Below, one piece after another: positions 44,030 through 55,790 of a stretch of DNA of 64,000 nucleotides. Within the stretch, counting starts at the first letter, position 1; every line of letters starts with the position of its first letter. The stretch comes from Hippasteria phrygiana (Eukaryota; Echinodermata; Asteroidea; Valvatida; Goniasteridae): NCBI GenBank assembly GCA_037893225.1, contig JAZGUH010000732.1, forward strand, positions 1 through 64,000. The letters are read 5' to 3'. The notes below the pieces were generated by a model. It made no database searches. It worked only from the letters and a program-made list of their open reading frames with translations, and was not told the origin of the DNA. A program made the position numbers and the translations under genes.

Positions 44030-45179
44030 ACGATGTTGATGAACAGTGCCAGTCATTCTACACTACGCTCAATGTACCGTGCTGTGAAAAACATTTCCCA
44101 ACACGTATCAAAACAATGATACATAAAAGACAGTCTGCGTATCACCATGGCAAAGTTAACATATATCCTCTTTACAAAGTAAACCTAGCCATCAGAGATG
44201 CAAAGCGCAATTTCTACACTGAGCGCATTCAGCGTCTGAAGCAGAGTGACCCGGGAGGATGGTGAAGAGGAATCCGTTTAATGACATCCGGTGTCCCCCA
44301 CAGCCCTCCGATCAGTGTACCATATACTGACGATGATGACCACGCTGCTATTGCAATCATGACCACCTTGCGCATATCGCAGGTGATATCCCACTATGAC
44401 AGAAACGCCTTACCAGCCTTCTTGCCAACTCATAGATTTTGCCCAACAGTCCAACCATGGGAAATTTATCATGAACTTCAGTCTATCAACACTTCCTAAG
44501 CAGAAGGGCCTGATGGCATCCCTGTACGCATAGTCAAAGAGTTCGCGTACGAACTTAGCTTCCCGCTCACATGGATTCTAAATACGTCATTTCGTGCTGG
44601 CAAGGTTTCTTACCGATAGAAGCGATTGTTACCACGGTGCCAAAATAAACCCCAGCATCGCTTGATAGAATTAGCCCCATGTCACCCACAGGACACCTAG
44701 CTAAATTAGCCGAATGTTTTATTGCGAGATGGATGATGAACGACATTAAGCGTCATTCAACAATTTGGAAATCGAAAGGGAGTATCGACCACTCATTGCC
44801 TTGTAGATGTACTGAACCAATTATACTCCCATAGACAAACTGAAAACATCATCGACAGTAGTGCTGACAGACTTCAGCAAAGCAAGGCTGCTCGAGCTAG
44901 ATGTACTAAGCCCATCAGGTGTCAATTGGATCTCATATTCTAAAAAGAAAACAGCCAACAATGTGTCAGTTACAAATCCGCTATGTCTGAATGGATACCC
45001 CTTATAACTGCAGGAGTCCCTCAAGGAACTAAACTGGGCCCGATCATATTCTTGGCTATAATCAATGATGCGTTCATAGATATGTCAACACCCCCCCCCC
45101 CCCCCCCCCGCCACCCATTGTTATACATTCGTGGATGACCTCAATACTGGAGTGTCGCGAGCGCGGTGACATCTCTTAT

Positions 45180-46204
45180 GTGGGTGATTCCATAAGTGTG
45201 GGGCCACTGACTTTTGGTGTCCCTCTTTACATTGTGATATTTGTTTCTCTTGTATTACCAACAGTGAAATATATATACAAATGATTTTAGTTGCTCAAAT
45301 TATAGTACTTGTACCTAAATATCTGGTAGCAAAGGATGAAACATCTGACTAATTTCCTGACAGTATGGTGTCCTAAATAGTTCACGGTTTCACTTGTAAA
45401 AGGGACACCAAAGCTGCGACATTTTAAAAACTGCTGTTGAAATGAATTGTTTGGTTCTCAAATACTACCATGTGCACATATGTGTTTGAAAAAATTGCCC
45501 TTGATTATGTTAAAGCATGTTAATACTGCTTAAGAATGGCACCATATTTAAATGATTTAATAACTAGTTGACCGAGATTAGTGTGTTAGCCCAAATGTTT
45601 CACGTGGAAACAAGACCCAATCTTTTGGTGTCCCTTTTACACGTGAAATTTGTGTAATGTTTCTGAGAAATAGAAAGATAATTGGGTTCACTGGCAAATT
45701 TCAAATCTATCACCATTAATTACATGTCCCACTTGATAAGTGTGAAATCATAACAAATATTGCATGCTTGGAAATTTTCAATTTTGGGCCATTAACTAAG
45801 TTTCACGTGGAAATGGAACACCAAATGGTGTCCCCAATACGCAATCATGCACCGAATTGTTATTTTTAGTCTAATAGAGTTATTTTCACAATAAACATTG
45901 ATGTTTTATCCTGGGTAAGACAAAAAATACATTTTAAAATAAACACACCACATTAAGCATGAATTATCACAAAAATAGCAGAGAACTAATTTGGTGTCCC
46001 CTTTACACGTGAAACCGTGAATGGGTTTTGACATGATATTTAGGCATTTCTGAAGTAAATAATGTCTGATTTTGGCTACAATAATGAGGAATGTCAATAT
46101 CTTTAAGTTATACTGAAAATTATTAATAAATCCCCTGTCAATAAATTTTTCCATTTTGGGTCAAAATGTCACAAGTTGGCACCCTAATTTATGGAATAAC
46201 CCAC
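45180..46204. mobile_element. Foldback DNA element with repeated TTTGGTGTCCC motifs
   Basis: Ends GTGGGTGATTCCATAA and TTATGGAATAACCCAC are inverse with one mismatch. The interior holds at least four copies of TTTGGTGTCCC(T/C)TTTACA(C/A)GTGAAA, in both orientations (near 45215, 45370 inverse, 45620 and 45990). It sits inside the LINE just after the FVDD region. Confidence 0.7.
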
Positions 46205-46211
46205 GTGCAAG

Positions 46212-48084
46212 TAGTCTTGGTTCCAAGACGTCCTCATCGCGCCGTTAATAGCTGTACAGCCCCCTCTACACACGCACACCAAGGCCACCTCGCCAAGGAC
46301 GTCTTGCATAATTGTGTGTGTATTTGCATGCGCGCGTGACGTAAGTGGAAATAATCGCATGACCTACATTGAATGCATTGTAAAATCGCTGACTCATTGG
46401 TCTAGTTTCCCCTCGCCATACAGCTTGAGGTACGCATGTACGTACGTACGTTACCTGACTAGCCAGCTAATTACTAAAGCATGATTTCCTCCAGTGCGCA
46501 AGCGCCATTATTATTTTGACCAGCTTGTTAAATTATGCATACACGTCGCGCGAAAGGGCCAATACGTCCTAATAGCGATGTGGCCTTCGTGTGCGTGTGT
46601 AGTCTTGGTTCAAGACGTTGTTACGTATATACGCGATAACCGGCCGCCGCGAGAGGGCGTTATCACGACAAACTATTAAGCCACGAACCACCAGTAACAA
46701 CGTCTTGGGAATTTCGTAGAAGCCGTGTTGTGCGCACGCACCTGCTTAGCCTAATTATTGAAGCGCGCATTATATAGTTTGCATAATACATAAATAAATG
46801 CATTATGCATAGATCTAACCCCCTGACTACTACCACCCGAGTGTTTAAAGATCAAGGTACAGGTCCGTGCTGTTTAGACTGTTTGGTAGGGCCGAGGGGA
46901 ATGAACTAAAAAGTTCCGGAATGATGGAAATATAATAAACAGAAAATCTTAACGGGGCTGAATATGATATATTATAATGGTTCTGAGGAGACCTTGTTGG
47001 GTGATTTGATTTGGATATAAAATATAAACGGCCTTGATAGTAATAAAACAAATAGCTCACGAGGCCCTAGTCCTTACGGCCGGGAAAAACGGAAATTGTT
47101 GTACTCTGTTGATTCGATTGTCACACAGTTCACAAAGATACTGAGACGCACTCTAGATCTCATACGGGTTTTCTCCACTGGTGAAACTCGACAACAATTC
47201 AGGCTCATGTATGCTTTGAGGCTGAACGCGAATCCCCGCCGAGAAACCCCAGCGATTTCCTACCTTCGAGTCGACTTCAATTCAACGGACGACTTGTCTC
47301 AACGGAAGACTTGTCTCCACGGACGACTTGTCTCCACGGACGACTTGTCTTCCCATTTGACGCAAATATACGGTCGAGTTGTCTCAACGGTCGAGTTGTC
47401 TCGAGTCGAGTCGGCTCACGGTCGAGTTGTCCGAGCCCCGACGGTTTAATAACGGAGAGATATTTCTTGCATGTAACAAGTAATTTCCCGCAGATCACAC
47501 ACCATCACCGAGGTTGCCTGCCCGGTCCCGCCCGGCACCTTTCAATTCCCCGTCGTATCTCCCTCGCGTCGATCGTCACAGTTGCAAGACGTCGCATGCG
47601 AACACGAGCGGTGAACTTGACACTGCAGCCGCCAGCTAGCGCATAGCCGGCCGGCCGGCCGGCCGGCTAATGCATCCAAAGCATAGCGCAGCTTCGATCG
47701 CTAACTTACCAGTACCAGCGCCCCTTCGGCCAGTGGTACAGTATAGATAGCTACCAGACTATTGCGCAACTTCATAGCAGCTCTTTTTCGTATGTGCGCG
47801 TGTGTGAAGAGAAAATGTTCCTGATATTCATACATAATTGACGCATGCGCACTAGTTTCCCCCATTTTTCGTGGGGAGATTTTACGAAATTCCCAAGACG
47901 TTGTTACTGGCGGTTCGTGGCTATTAATAGTTTGTCGTGATAACGCCCTCTCGCGGCGGTCGGTTATCGCGCATACGTACGTAGCAACGTCTTGAACCAA
48001 GACTAGTTCGTGTGTAGAGGGCGGTGTGTACAGCTATTAACCTGTGCGCACTGCATCGATAAGGACGTCTTGGAACCAAGACTA
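46212..48084. mobile_element. DNA element with long inverted ends (TAGTCTTGGTTCCAAGACG)
   Basis: Left TAGTCTTGGTTCCAAGACGTCC and right GGACGTCTTGGAACCAAGACTA are inverse. Further inside, 46600-46720 and 47885-48005 are also inverse (CCGCGAGAGGGCGTTATCACG). Flanks ACGTGCAAG and ATGTGCAAG differ at one base, a probable 9-bp duplication. It is inserted in the LINE next to 45180-46204. It contains a 17-18 bp tandem repeat at about 47280-47345 and a (CCGG)n run at 47648-47667, and encodes nothing recognisable. Long ends with a 9-bp duplication suggest a Mutator-like element, an inference. Confidence 0.7.
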
Positions 48085-48789
48085 ATGTGCAAGAAGCCAT
48101 CACTTCACTCAATGATTGGACAACAGCAAACTACATGAAATTGAACTCTAAAAAGTGCAGCACTATTGAAGTGCTTTATGCGCTATCCTCCTGACCCCCA
48201 CCTATTATGTTGGATGATGTTAAGATTTCACAACGATCGCTGGCGTCAAGTTAATTGGAATTCACATTCAAAGCGATTTAAAATGGGATTCCCAAGTGTT
48301 TCGAATGCTCAGAAAAGCGAATGGACGGCTGCACGTTGCGTCTTCTCAAACATCACCATGTGACCTCAACAGATCTCCCCACAGTGTTCAACAGTTATGT
48401 ACGACTACTACTGAATACGCAGAACCAGTGTGGAATGCCGGCCTGACAAAAGAACACGTGAGAAAGCTCGAGCGCGTCCCAAAACGAGCTATGAAAATCA
48501 TCATGGGAAAGAACTATACGACCTACGAAACTGCAATGGACTTTTTTAATATCAGTTCACTCGCAAATCGGCGTGAAAAGCTGAGCTTCAATTTTGCTAT
48601 GACGCTCATGAACCACTTTCCCAGTGTCACAGACTTATGCCAACGCCTCTTGAACGAGAGAATACCATGCAATTACAAACAATGAATACCCTTCCCCAAA
48701 TAAAGTACCGGACAAACAGATACAGAGATAGTCCCATACCTTATTTCATAAAACTTATCAATAGCATGAAAAAGTTGTAATGTTTTAAT

Positions 48790-49781
48790 GTAAGGTAGGA
48801 GTCCAAGTATTAAATTATTATGTAATTCAAATAGATAATACTGTTTACAAGGCAATATTAACTGAATTATTTATAATCATAAGTCCATATTTTTTTAATG
48901 CTTGTTCAAATGTTAATATGATTCTGATAGAATTATGACGTATTATATACCACAGTGCAATCTCGATAATAAATATGAATCAATGACTTACCTTTTTAAC
49001 AACAATACATTTTTTATGATTTCATTACTTTGATTTTAAATGCATAATATTTACGTAAAAGATGGTGTTTTTGGGGGGGGTTGGTTATCATAATATTCTG
49101 ATTAGGATTGTGTAGTTTTTGAGATTTTAGTTATACCTATAGTTACTTGTCTTTCTATTTGATCGTTGTTCTTAATAACTTACAAGCGATTATGTCCTGT
49201 CCTGTCCTGTCCTGTCTAATTTGTTTAAACCTACCCTTGGGATTTCCAGTAACATTTGTGACGTACTCAAAAGGGAAACTGGTTCAGCAGGAAGTTGTGT
49301 CTCATACGCCACTTTGTATGATGTTACTCGGCTACCAAATGTCTTCCAGTGGCTACCCTGTGTGATGACACCAGAAACCACCATGCGTGTACCAAGTTCC
49401 ACCCAAATCCAGGAATCTTTCTGTTTACTGTATAATTCAGACCAGAAAAGACAAAAAGGATGTTCAGTACGAGTGCGATGCTTGTTCAAGACGTTTCATG
49501 AAGGCATGAAGCACAAGCAATGTTAATACATGTAGGCTGAATCAATACGTTCTGAATTCAGCTTTTCCCGATTATGTACCAATCACTTTTCCCCCAACAC
49601 CTCCCATGCGCTGACCCGATGTGGGATTGTCACTTTGAAAGTGACCAATGCCTAACCCTGGGGCACCATTCTTCTCTGCAAAGGTATGGGGCCGATTTGT
49701 ATTTCCCCTCAAAGAAGAACCAAAGTCTGAACCTTGCGAATGAAGACGAAATCAATTTCCGACGTCCGCGGTAGGGCAGTG

Positions 49782-49829
<48 letters not shown>

Positions 49830-52600
49830 GTGGGGGTGGGTGGGGGACATTAATAGGTGCATTAGAGACACCATTTACGAAGAAAATAATTGTGATTGAC
49901 CAACGGATCGGCTAACAGTTAAAATGAAATGAGATGAATTTGTCCCGGAGCAAATAACTACATCGAGTGTAGATGGTGTCAACATTTAGTGCTATTTGTC
50001 ATACAGTTTGTTTGATTCCAAGTGTGTCTGCAGAGAAATCGTGAATAAATCTTAAATTTTCACACATTCCCTGAAATCCACCCCCCCCCCCCTAATTTAA
50101 TCTCTTTAGTTAGTTACCTAACCTATTTTAAAGGTCTAAGTGCAAGAATTATAATCGTAATGTGTAGTATTTTTAGAGAACCGAGGACAAAAAAACCGAA
50201 GAATTGACATAAAGGACATTCAGACGGGCGCCGCACATGTACAGCCTGTACGCAACCAAAGCGCTTAGGGCACGGCCGGCTTTTCCTAACCAAACTAACT
50301 GTGTGGTTTTTTTTCCTCAATTTTCAGACAAGCGGTGCATTTTCAAGGGAGAGTAATGTGCATGGTTATATTCTACATTCGAATGAACTTTTTTACCATA
50401 GCAATTTAGGACCAACGGTATCTGTAGCCCAATTGGGCGCCTCCAAGGCAATGTTTCCCTTTAAATCAGCAGCTTTTACGTCGCAAACAAATTAACACTT
50501 TTAAACACTTTTAAAGTTATAACCCATGATCTTTTCGAGTTTCACCACGACAAAATGATGTGTTGTTTTCAATTGCTGTTTTTCAAGCAATACAAAAGTT
50601 CTTCACTTTTGAATGAGACGTCAAACTTAACCCCACCCACGTTTATTATCGAATAATTACTTTACTAGTGTGGAATTATTTGCGGGCCGGCAATAGTTCG
50701 TACGTATCTTTGCGTGCATTAGATGTGGAGAAGCAACCAAGAAAACTTTTTTCGGGTAAGCTGAATATAAAGCTAAAGCACAACATGATTCAGTTTGTAG
50801 TCTTTAGTAGATTATTGTAGCATTTGTACATTCTACCATAGTAATGTTTAATAAGTTACAAATGTACTTCCGTTTAGTCTGTTTCCCACTTCATTCATTT
50901 CTGTTAATTTGCAGTTAATTAATGGCAACCTACACTGTATAAAATTCCTGTAAATTTACTGTGCACTTACGGTAATTTTGAGTTATTTTAACGTAAATCA
51001 TATTTTGTCTTCAATCCGTATATGCACACCCCTCTTTTTGGATGACGCAAATATGCGCCCAAAAAAACAGTGCCACCAGGCATGGGCGTCAATCATGGAG
51101 GGGGGGGGGGGGCAGGGGGACATGTCCCACCCACGTTTTAAAGGGTGGGGGACACAATATCAAATGTCCCCCCATGTTTTTCAACTCGTGTATCTCAAAT
51201 AGGGTCCTATATGTAGGCCTACTGTAGCAGAAAGTGTGAAAACTTAGCGGAAAATGTGCAGACTGGGCGGAGCCTAGCGCTCAGCAATATCTACGGGGCT
51301 TGTGCGTGCTTTGTGGAAACCGCGTGTCTACCTTGGCGCTGGGCACGAGCGAAGCGCGTACCGGGTGATGCAAGCGTGCCAGCGAGCTGTGAAGACGTAC
51401 AATGTAAGTTTTGGCTGGTCTGCTTTGCGCATGTTTGGATAGCTACATGTATACCGTGTACATGTAGCGTGCACATAATTGCCTTGGGCTGTCCCCCCCC
51501 CCCCCCCCCCCACCCCCCCCCCCCCCCCCCATCCGGAAAATGTGTCCGAGGGGCAGAATTATCTAGATAAATCTGTCCCCATCTAGGTTTTTCTGTCCCC
51601 CTGCCCAACGGTAAATGTGTCCACCTGCCAGTGGTACATTTTATGGAACGCCAAAGAGGCAATGTGATCATCGAATCGTTGATGAACTTTTGCGATCTTG
51701 TTAGATGCCAAGTTAAACTGTTTTTACGGGCGTAATTTAAAACTTTAAATCAATATTTTGTATTAATCAAGCCCTAAAAATTCTATGGCCAGAAATTCGT
51801 GTCGGGGAAAAATTATATTATTTTTCCCTTGTTAAGTGGCTGGTTTGGTATCAGAAAATGGGAAGTTTCGACACCGTCACACTTTTTCGTTTAAGATTTC
51901 TGGACAATCGATGTTTCCACAGGGCAATGCAAATATGAAATACTGATCATAAAAATTCACATGGCGATCTTTTACATACAACGGATTTCTTCTCGCTAGA
52001 TTTTGTTTGTTCGGATAAAAATTTCAAAAGCCGACTAAACAGAATTGTTTTCGGCCTAGTGTTTTGGGATTGCGTATGTTGTCTCACAACATGACCAGAT
52101 TGAGGGAAATTATATAAATTACATAGCCAGAAGTTGATCACCATATAAAATTGTAAGCGCTCCTTTTCAAGCGCAGATGGGAACTTCCATCAAAATCCGC
52201 GTCTCGTACATTTTCGTACACCATTGAAAAGAGGAACAACACTCTGATTTCTAAAAAGAATATAAGGAAGAAAACAGTTCTACATCAAACTGATATAAAA
52301 TATTGAATTTTTAGTGAAAAGAAGGCCCGTACTCTTAAGGTTAAAAATCGTAGTTTTAGCACAATTTATCACCATTTTGTGTGTAAAATCGCGCTTTTCA
52401 GTAGACCAATAATGTCTTTTCAACTAGCTCACCGTAAATAGAAACAGCGCCATTGTATGACTTTCTTTAAAAAGTGTTGTTTAGGGAGATTCTGGTCTAA
52501 GTAAATATAAAAACTACTCTGATTGGACCTTGTTAAGGCCCTGATCACCAATCATAATCCCGCTTACGCGAGCATTCAATTTGTTGTTTATAAGTGCTGC
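48790..52600. other. Non-coding DNA with simple repeats
   Basis: No gene recognised. Contains (TCCTG)n at about 49196-49216, an uninterrupted G run of about 45 bases near 49782-49828, and a G-rich ATGGGCGTC-type repeat at 51070-51180. C runs lie at about 51490-51530. Confidence 0.5.
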
Positions 52601-52603
52601 TAT

Positions 52604-52862
52604 CAGGGGTGAGATTGGCAAAAAATGTAAAATCCACGAAAAATCCACGACAAATCCACCAGATCTATATAGTTTGTATTTACCTAAAAGCACCCCCCCC
52701 TTAAAATATCCATTTGTATTGGTCTATATCCACTTTACGGTAAAAAGACCTTCAGGACAATACCTCAGGAATTCCAGGTTACAAAAGAGATTCTTTAACA
52801 ATTCTGAAATCCCGACAACAAATCCTAAAATCAGGAAAATATCCGGACAAATCTCACCCCTG
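52604..52862. mobile_element. Small inverted-repeat element (CAGGGGTGAGATT)
   Basis: 259 bp, begins CAGGGGTGAGATT and ends AATCTCACCCCTG. Flanks TGCTAT and TGCTAC are similar but not identical. Probably a hAT-like MITE. Contains a short doubled AAATCCACGA. Confidence 0.65.
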
Positions 52863-53240
52863 TGCTACAGTTGAGTCACGCCGGTGTAATATGAATATCA
52901 GACTCCCATGAAATATTGGCTTTTCTTGCCTATTATTAGTTAAACCCTCTCACATGACCGGTCACTGTTCTATTTATCTCCACTTAGGCATGCGCAGTAG
53001 AACCACTAAGTCGGCTTTTCAGGGAGACGGATATTCATACTACACCGGCCGCACTGCACTGGGTTTTTCTACATGATCCTCCACACGCACAGTCTGTGTG
53101 CGCGTACGCGCAACTGTATTACATTTGGTTACAATCGTAACACGCGCAAAATCTAGTATAATAATAGGAGCGGTTTTGGCCGGCCCCAAACAAATTGATG
53201 TGCACTCGCGAAAATCCCGTCCATCGATTGTGAATACGCA

Positions 53241-53410
53241 TCACTGATCACGCCACATCAACGATCACGTGCAAAAGTCCATCACCGATCGCGAAAGGCC
53301 ATCACCGATCGCGAAAGGCCATCAACGATCGCGAAAGGCCATCACCGATCGCGAAAGGCCATCACCGATCGCGAAAGGCCATCACCAATCGTGAAAGTGC
53401 ATCGCCGATT
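53241..53410 (+). repeat. 20-bp minisatellite
   Basis: Six near-identical units of ATCACCGATCGCGAAAGGCC at 53281-53400, with degenerate units on both sides (53241-53280 and 53401-53410). No coding content. Confidence 0.9.
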
Positions 53411-53426
53411 CGATTATCACCTAATA

Positions 53427-53966
53427 AAGCCTGGTTTCCATATAATCGCAATGAACACCGACATCACGCAAGATGGCAAGTCGCAGACGTCTGGGCGCGG
53501 GCACAGAGACGGTTCTGGACGTCATTCGGCTGAACATTTTCAACAAAATTGTGTCCGAATGCTTGAAAATGTCTCACTGAAATGGCGTTTTTTGGTACTT
53601 CACACTTTTCTGAAAGCTGAACTGATATTTCATTTTGATAGATTTCAATTACGGGCAGCTATTTTACTTACATTTAGGCCTATGCTCATATGTCTTGGTC
53701 AAAGGATAAAATGGGTCAAATTTGTGGCACTCAAGCGGTAAGAGACATCGTTGAATGCACGGCATGCCAGTACGTGTTTTTGAATGGGTCTATCTCTCAC
53801 GAAGCGACGGCGACAGTCGGTAAAGTTGAACTTAGTTGATCTTTGCCGACTGTCGCCGTCCATGTTGGGAAAGTCCCCGATGAAGCGTTTCCATTTATCG
53901 GCGTTGCATCGGGGACTCTTCGGCGGCGCTGTCGGCGATTATAACGACTATATGGAAACCAGGCTT
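53427..53966. mobile_element. MITE with AAGCCTGGTTTCCATAT termini
   Basis: 540 bp. Left AAGCCTGGTTTCCATAT and right ATATGGAAACCAGGCTT are perfect inverses, flanked by TA on both sides. The interior has a second inverted pair (GACGGCGACAGTCGG / CCGACTGTCGCCGTC) at about 53803-53862. Encodes nothing. Confidence 0.8.
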
Positions 53967-54477
53967 TAATGTCTCTTTAGTGTTGCAATTAGCTGCGCTT
54001 TATGCAAGGCTAGCGTTGTATGCTTCCTAGGCCAAGTAGTGCGATAGTAGCTGCGTATTGTTACTAGTACTCCCATCAACGAGTACACGGTTACCCGGGA
54101 CACCATCACAAAAACAAGTAATTATGTGAAGCAAAATTATTATAGACATTTAATATCAACAGTTTGAATTTGGAAAGCTTGTACCGTAATGATCCACTAT
54201 ATGCCACCATGGGCGCGCTCCTGACACCTTAAAAATGCCTAAAACTCCGCTTCCTGGAATCTTCCATGCATCTGCCCCCCCCCCCCCCCCCCCGGGGGGC
54301 TTTGCCCCTGGCCGCAGGGACCCTAAGACAAGCCCATGGGCATCGCCAGGATTTTTTCTAGATGTGAGCAAACTAAGCACTCACCAGAAAGCAGCAAAGG
54401 GAGAAATCACCGGCCGTGGAAAACAATGGAAAGGAGAGGGGGTGCTGGACATCACTAAATAGAAATATTGTTCAAGA

Positions 54478-54605
54478 CCGCGATACCAAGGCCTATTGTA
54501 TAAAGCCGCATTTCAGGCCCCTTTTTTGCAGGATTCGAGTGTTTGAAATATATATATACATTCAATTGAGTACGACATTGACTTCGCACCTCGTCCTCTT
54601 ATTGA
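54478..54605 (-). repeat. Inverted, diverged copy of the 35.9/36.2-kb repeat
   Basis: The minus strand carries CAATGTCGTACTCAATTGAATG and GGGGCCTGAAAT and ATCGCGGT in the same order as the copies at 35932 and 36237. Confidence 0.6.
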
Positions 54606-54676
54606 TCTGTTTCTCCTTTTTTTTTTGAATTTCCGGGGGGATTTTCCTTGCCCCCCGCGACGCCCATGGGCAAGTC

Positions 54677-54880
54677 CAGTGGCGTAGCCAAAGGGGGGGG
54701 GGCAAGGGGAGCAACTCCCCCCCCCCCCCCCCCCGTGGTACTCTTGCCCGCCTTCTTGCCCCCCCCCCCCCCCTTTGGACAATTTGGATATGCGTTACTA
54801 TAGCGAATTTGCGTTACTATAATTATGCGTTACTATATGCAAATTTCCCCCCTTGAAAATAGAGCCTGGCTACGACACTT
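54677..54880. mobile_element. hAT-like G-rich MITE (CAGTGGCGTAGCCA)
   Basis: Flanked by the perfect 8-bp duplication GGCAAGTC (54669-54676 and 54881-54888). Starts CAGTGGCGTAGCCA and ends TGGCTACGACACTT, with G and C runs next to the left end and several copies of GCGTTACTATA near the right. Confidence 0.85.
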
Positions 54881-55339
54881 GGCAAGTCCCTGGTGCGCCA
54901 AGACGCCCGCCGTGTGCGCTTCACAGTGCATAATAATTCTTGACTTCAGCGATGTCCCCCCCACAGTTGAAATTTAGTTGACGCCCATGCCACCAGGCCG
55001 GATGACGCAATTGGCCGCCGTTTGTGCAGTTTCAATCCATTGTTGGATTAAACAGTGGCACCAAGCCGGATCACGCCATTGGCCGCTGTTTGTGCAGTTT
55101 CAATCCATTGCAGGATTATTGTGTATAGGTCACGCCTGACTGCACAAACACATTGTAGCGGTTCGCTTGGCTGCCAGAGCCGCCACGGTACTCCGACGTC
55201 TCCCGTAAAATACCGTACTCAAGGGGTTAACTAAGTCTTCAGACAGATAAGATGGCAAGCCTACGGGAGGGGAGGTGTGATCGTCTGATGAAATCGGCCC
55301 AAGAAAACAAATTACCCAAGAGAAGTGTCCCCGATAGTA

Positions 55340-55790
55340 CACTCTAAAAAGTCCCGGGTAAGAATTTTGACCCGGTCTCCGGGTCAGATTTTTTTGACCC
55401 ATTCCGGGTCAACACAACCCGGAAAAGGGTCATCGTGTTTGACCCGGTGCCGGGTCAGACTTTGTTAACCCTTTTCCGGGTTAAATTTGACCCGGAGATG
55501 CCGGGTCAGCCATAGTCAACCCGTTTCCGGGTTAATTTTGACCCGGAGGAGCCGAGTCATTTTATGCCCGGTCGTCGTTAACCCGTTTCCGGGTTAAATT
55601 TGACCCGGGTTGAGATACCGGGTCAATCATAGTTAACCTGTTTTCGGGTTAATTTTGACCAGGAGGTGCTGCTTATGTCATTTCATGCCAGGTCATCGTT
55701 AACCCATTTCCGGGTGAATTGACCCGGATATGCTAGGTTATAGGCATCATTAACACGTCAAGTTCCGGGTTATGCCGGATCACACCAAGA
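55340..55790. repeat. CACTCTAAAAA-ended element with ACCCGG/CCGGGT array
   Basis: Starts CACTCTAAAAAGTCCCGGGT, the same outer ten bases as the MITE at 38613. It then holds about seven tandem, diverged ~65-bp units built on GTTAACCCGTTTCCGGGTTAA and TTTGACCCGG...CCGGGTCA, each a small palindrome. No right terminus was found. Confidence 0.65.

Larger units (their letters stand above)
44031..48780 (+). pseudogene. LINE (non-LTR retrotransposon) reverse transcriptase, interrupted
   Basis: 44031-44510: connector region (YKVNLAIRDAKRNFYTERIQRLKQ). 44490-45170: RT core with AEGPDGIPVRIVKEF, LTDFSKAFD-like residues split by frameshifts, AGVPQGTKLGPIIFLAIINDA and the catalytic FVDD near 45132. After two nested DNA elements (45180-46204 and 46212-48084) it resumes with VQEAITSLNDWTTANYMKLN and the C-terminal EYAEPVWNAGLTKEHVRKLERV and MDFFNISSLANRREKLSF, ending near 48680-48780. 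The style is of the CR1/L2-like group; the exact clade is uncertain. The 5' part is cut off by the Gmr1-like element. A C20 run interrupts the core near 45090. Confidence 0.75.

Noticed and set aside
51256..51671. Overlapping frames on both strands with Gly and Pro runs
   Set aside because: They depend on C/G homopolymers; no domain or splice support.
53281..53400. CRISPR-like or operator array
   Set aside because: A plain 20-bp tandem minisatellite without spacers.
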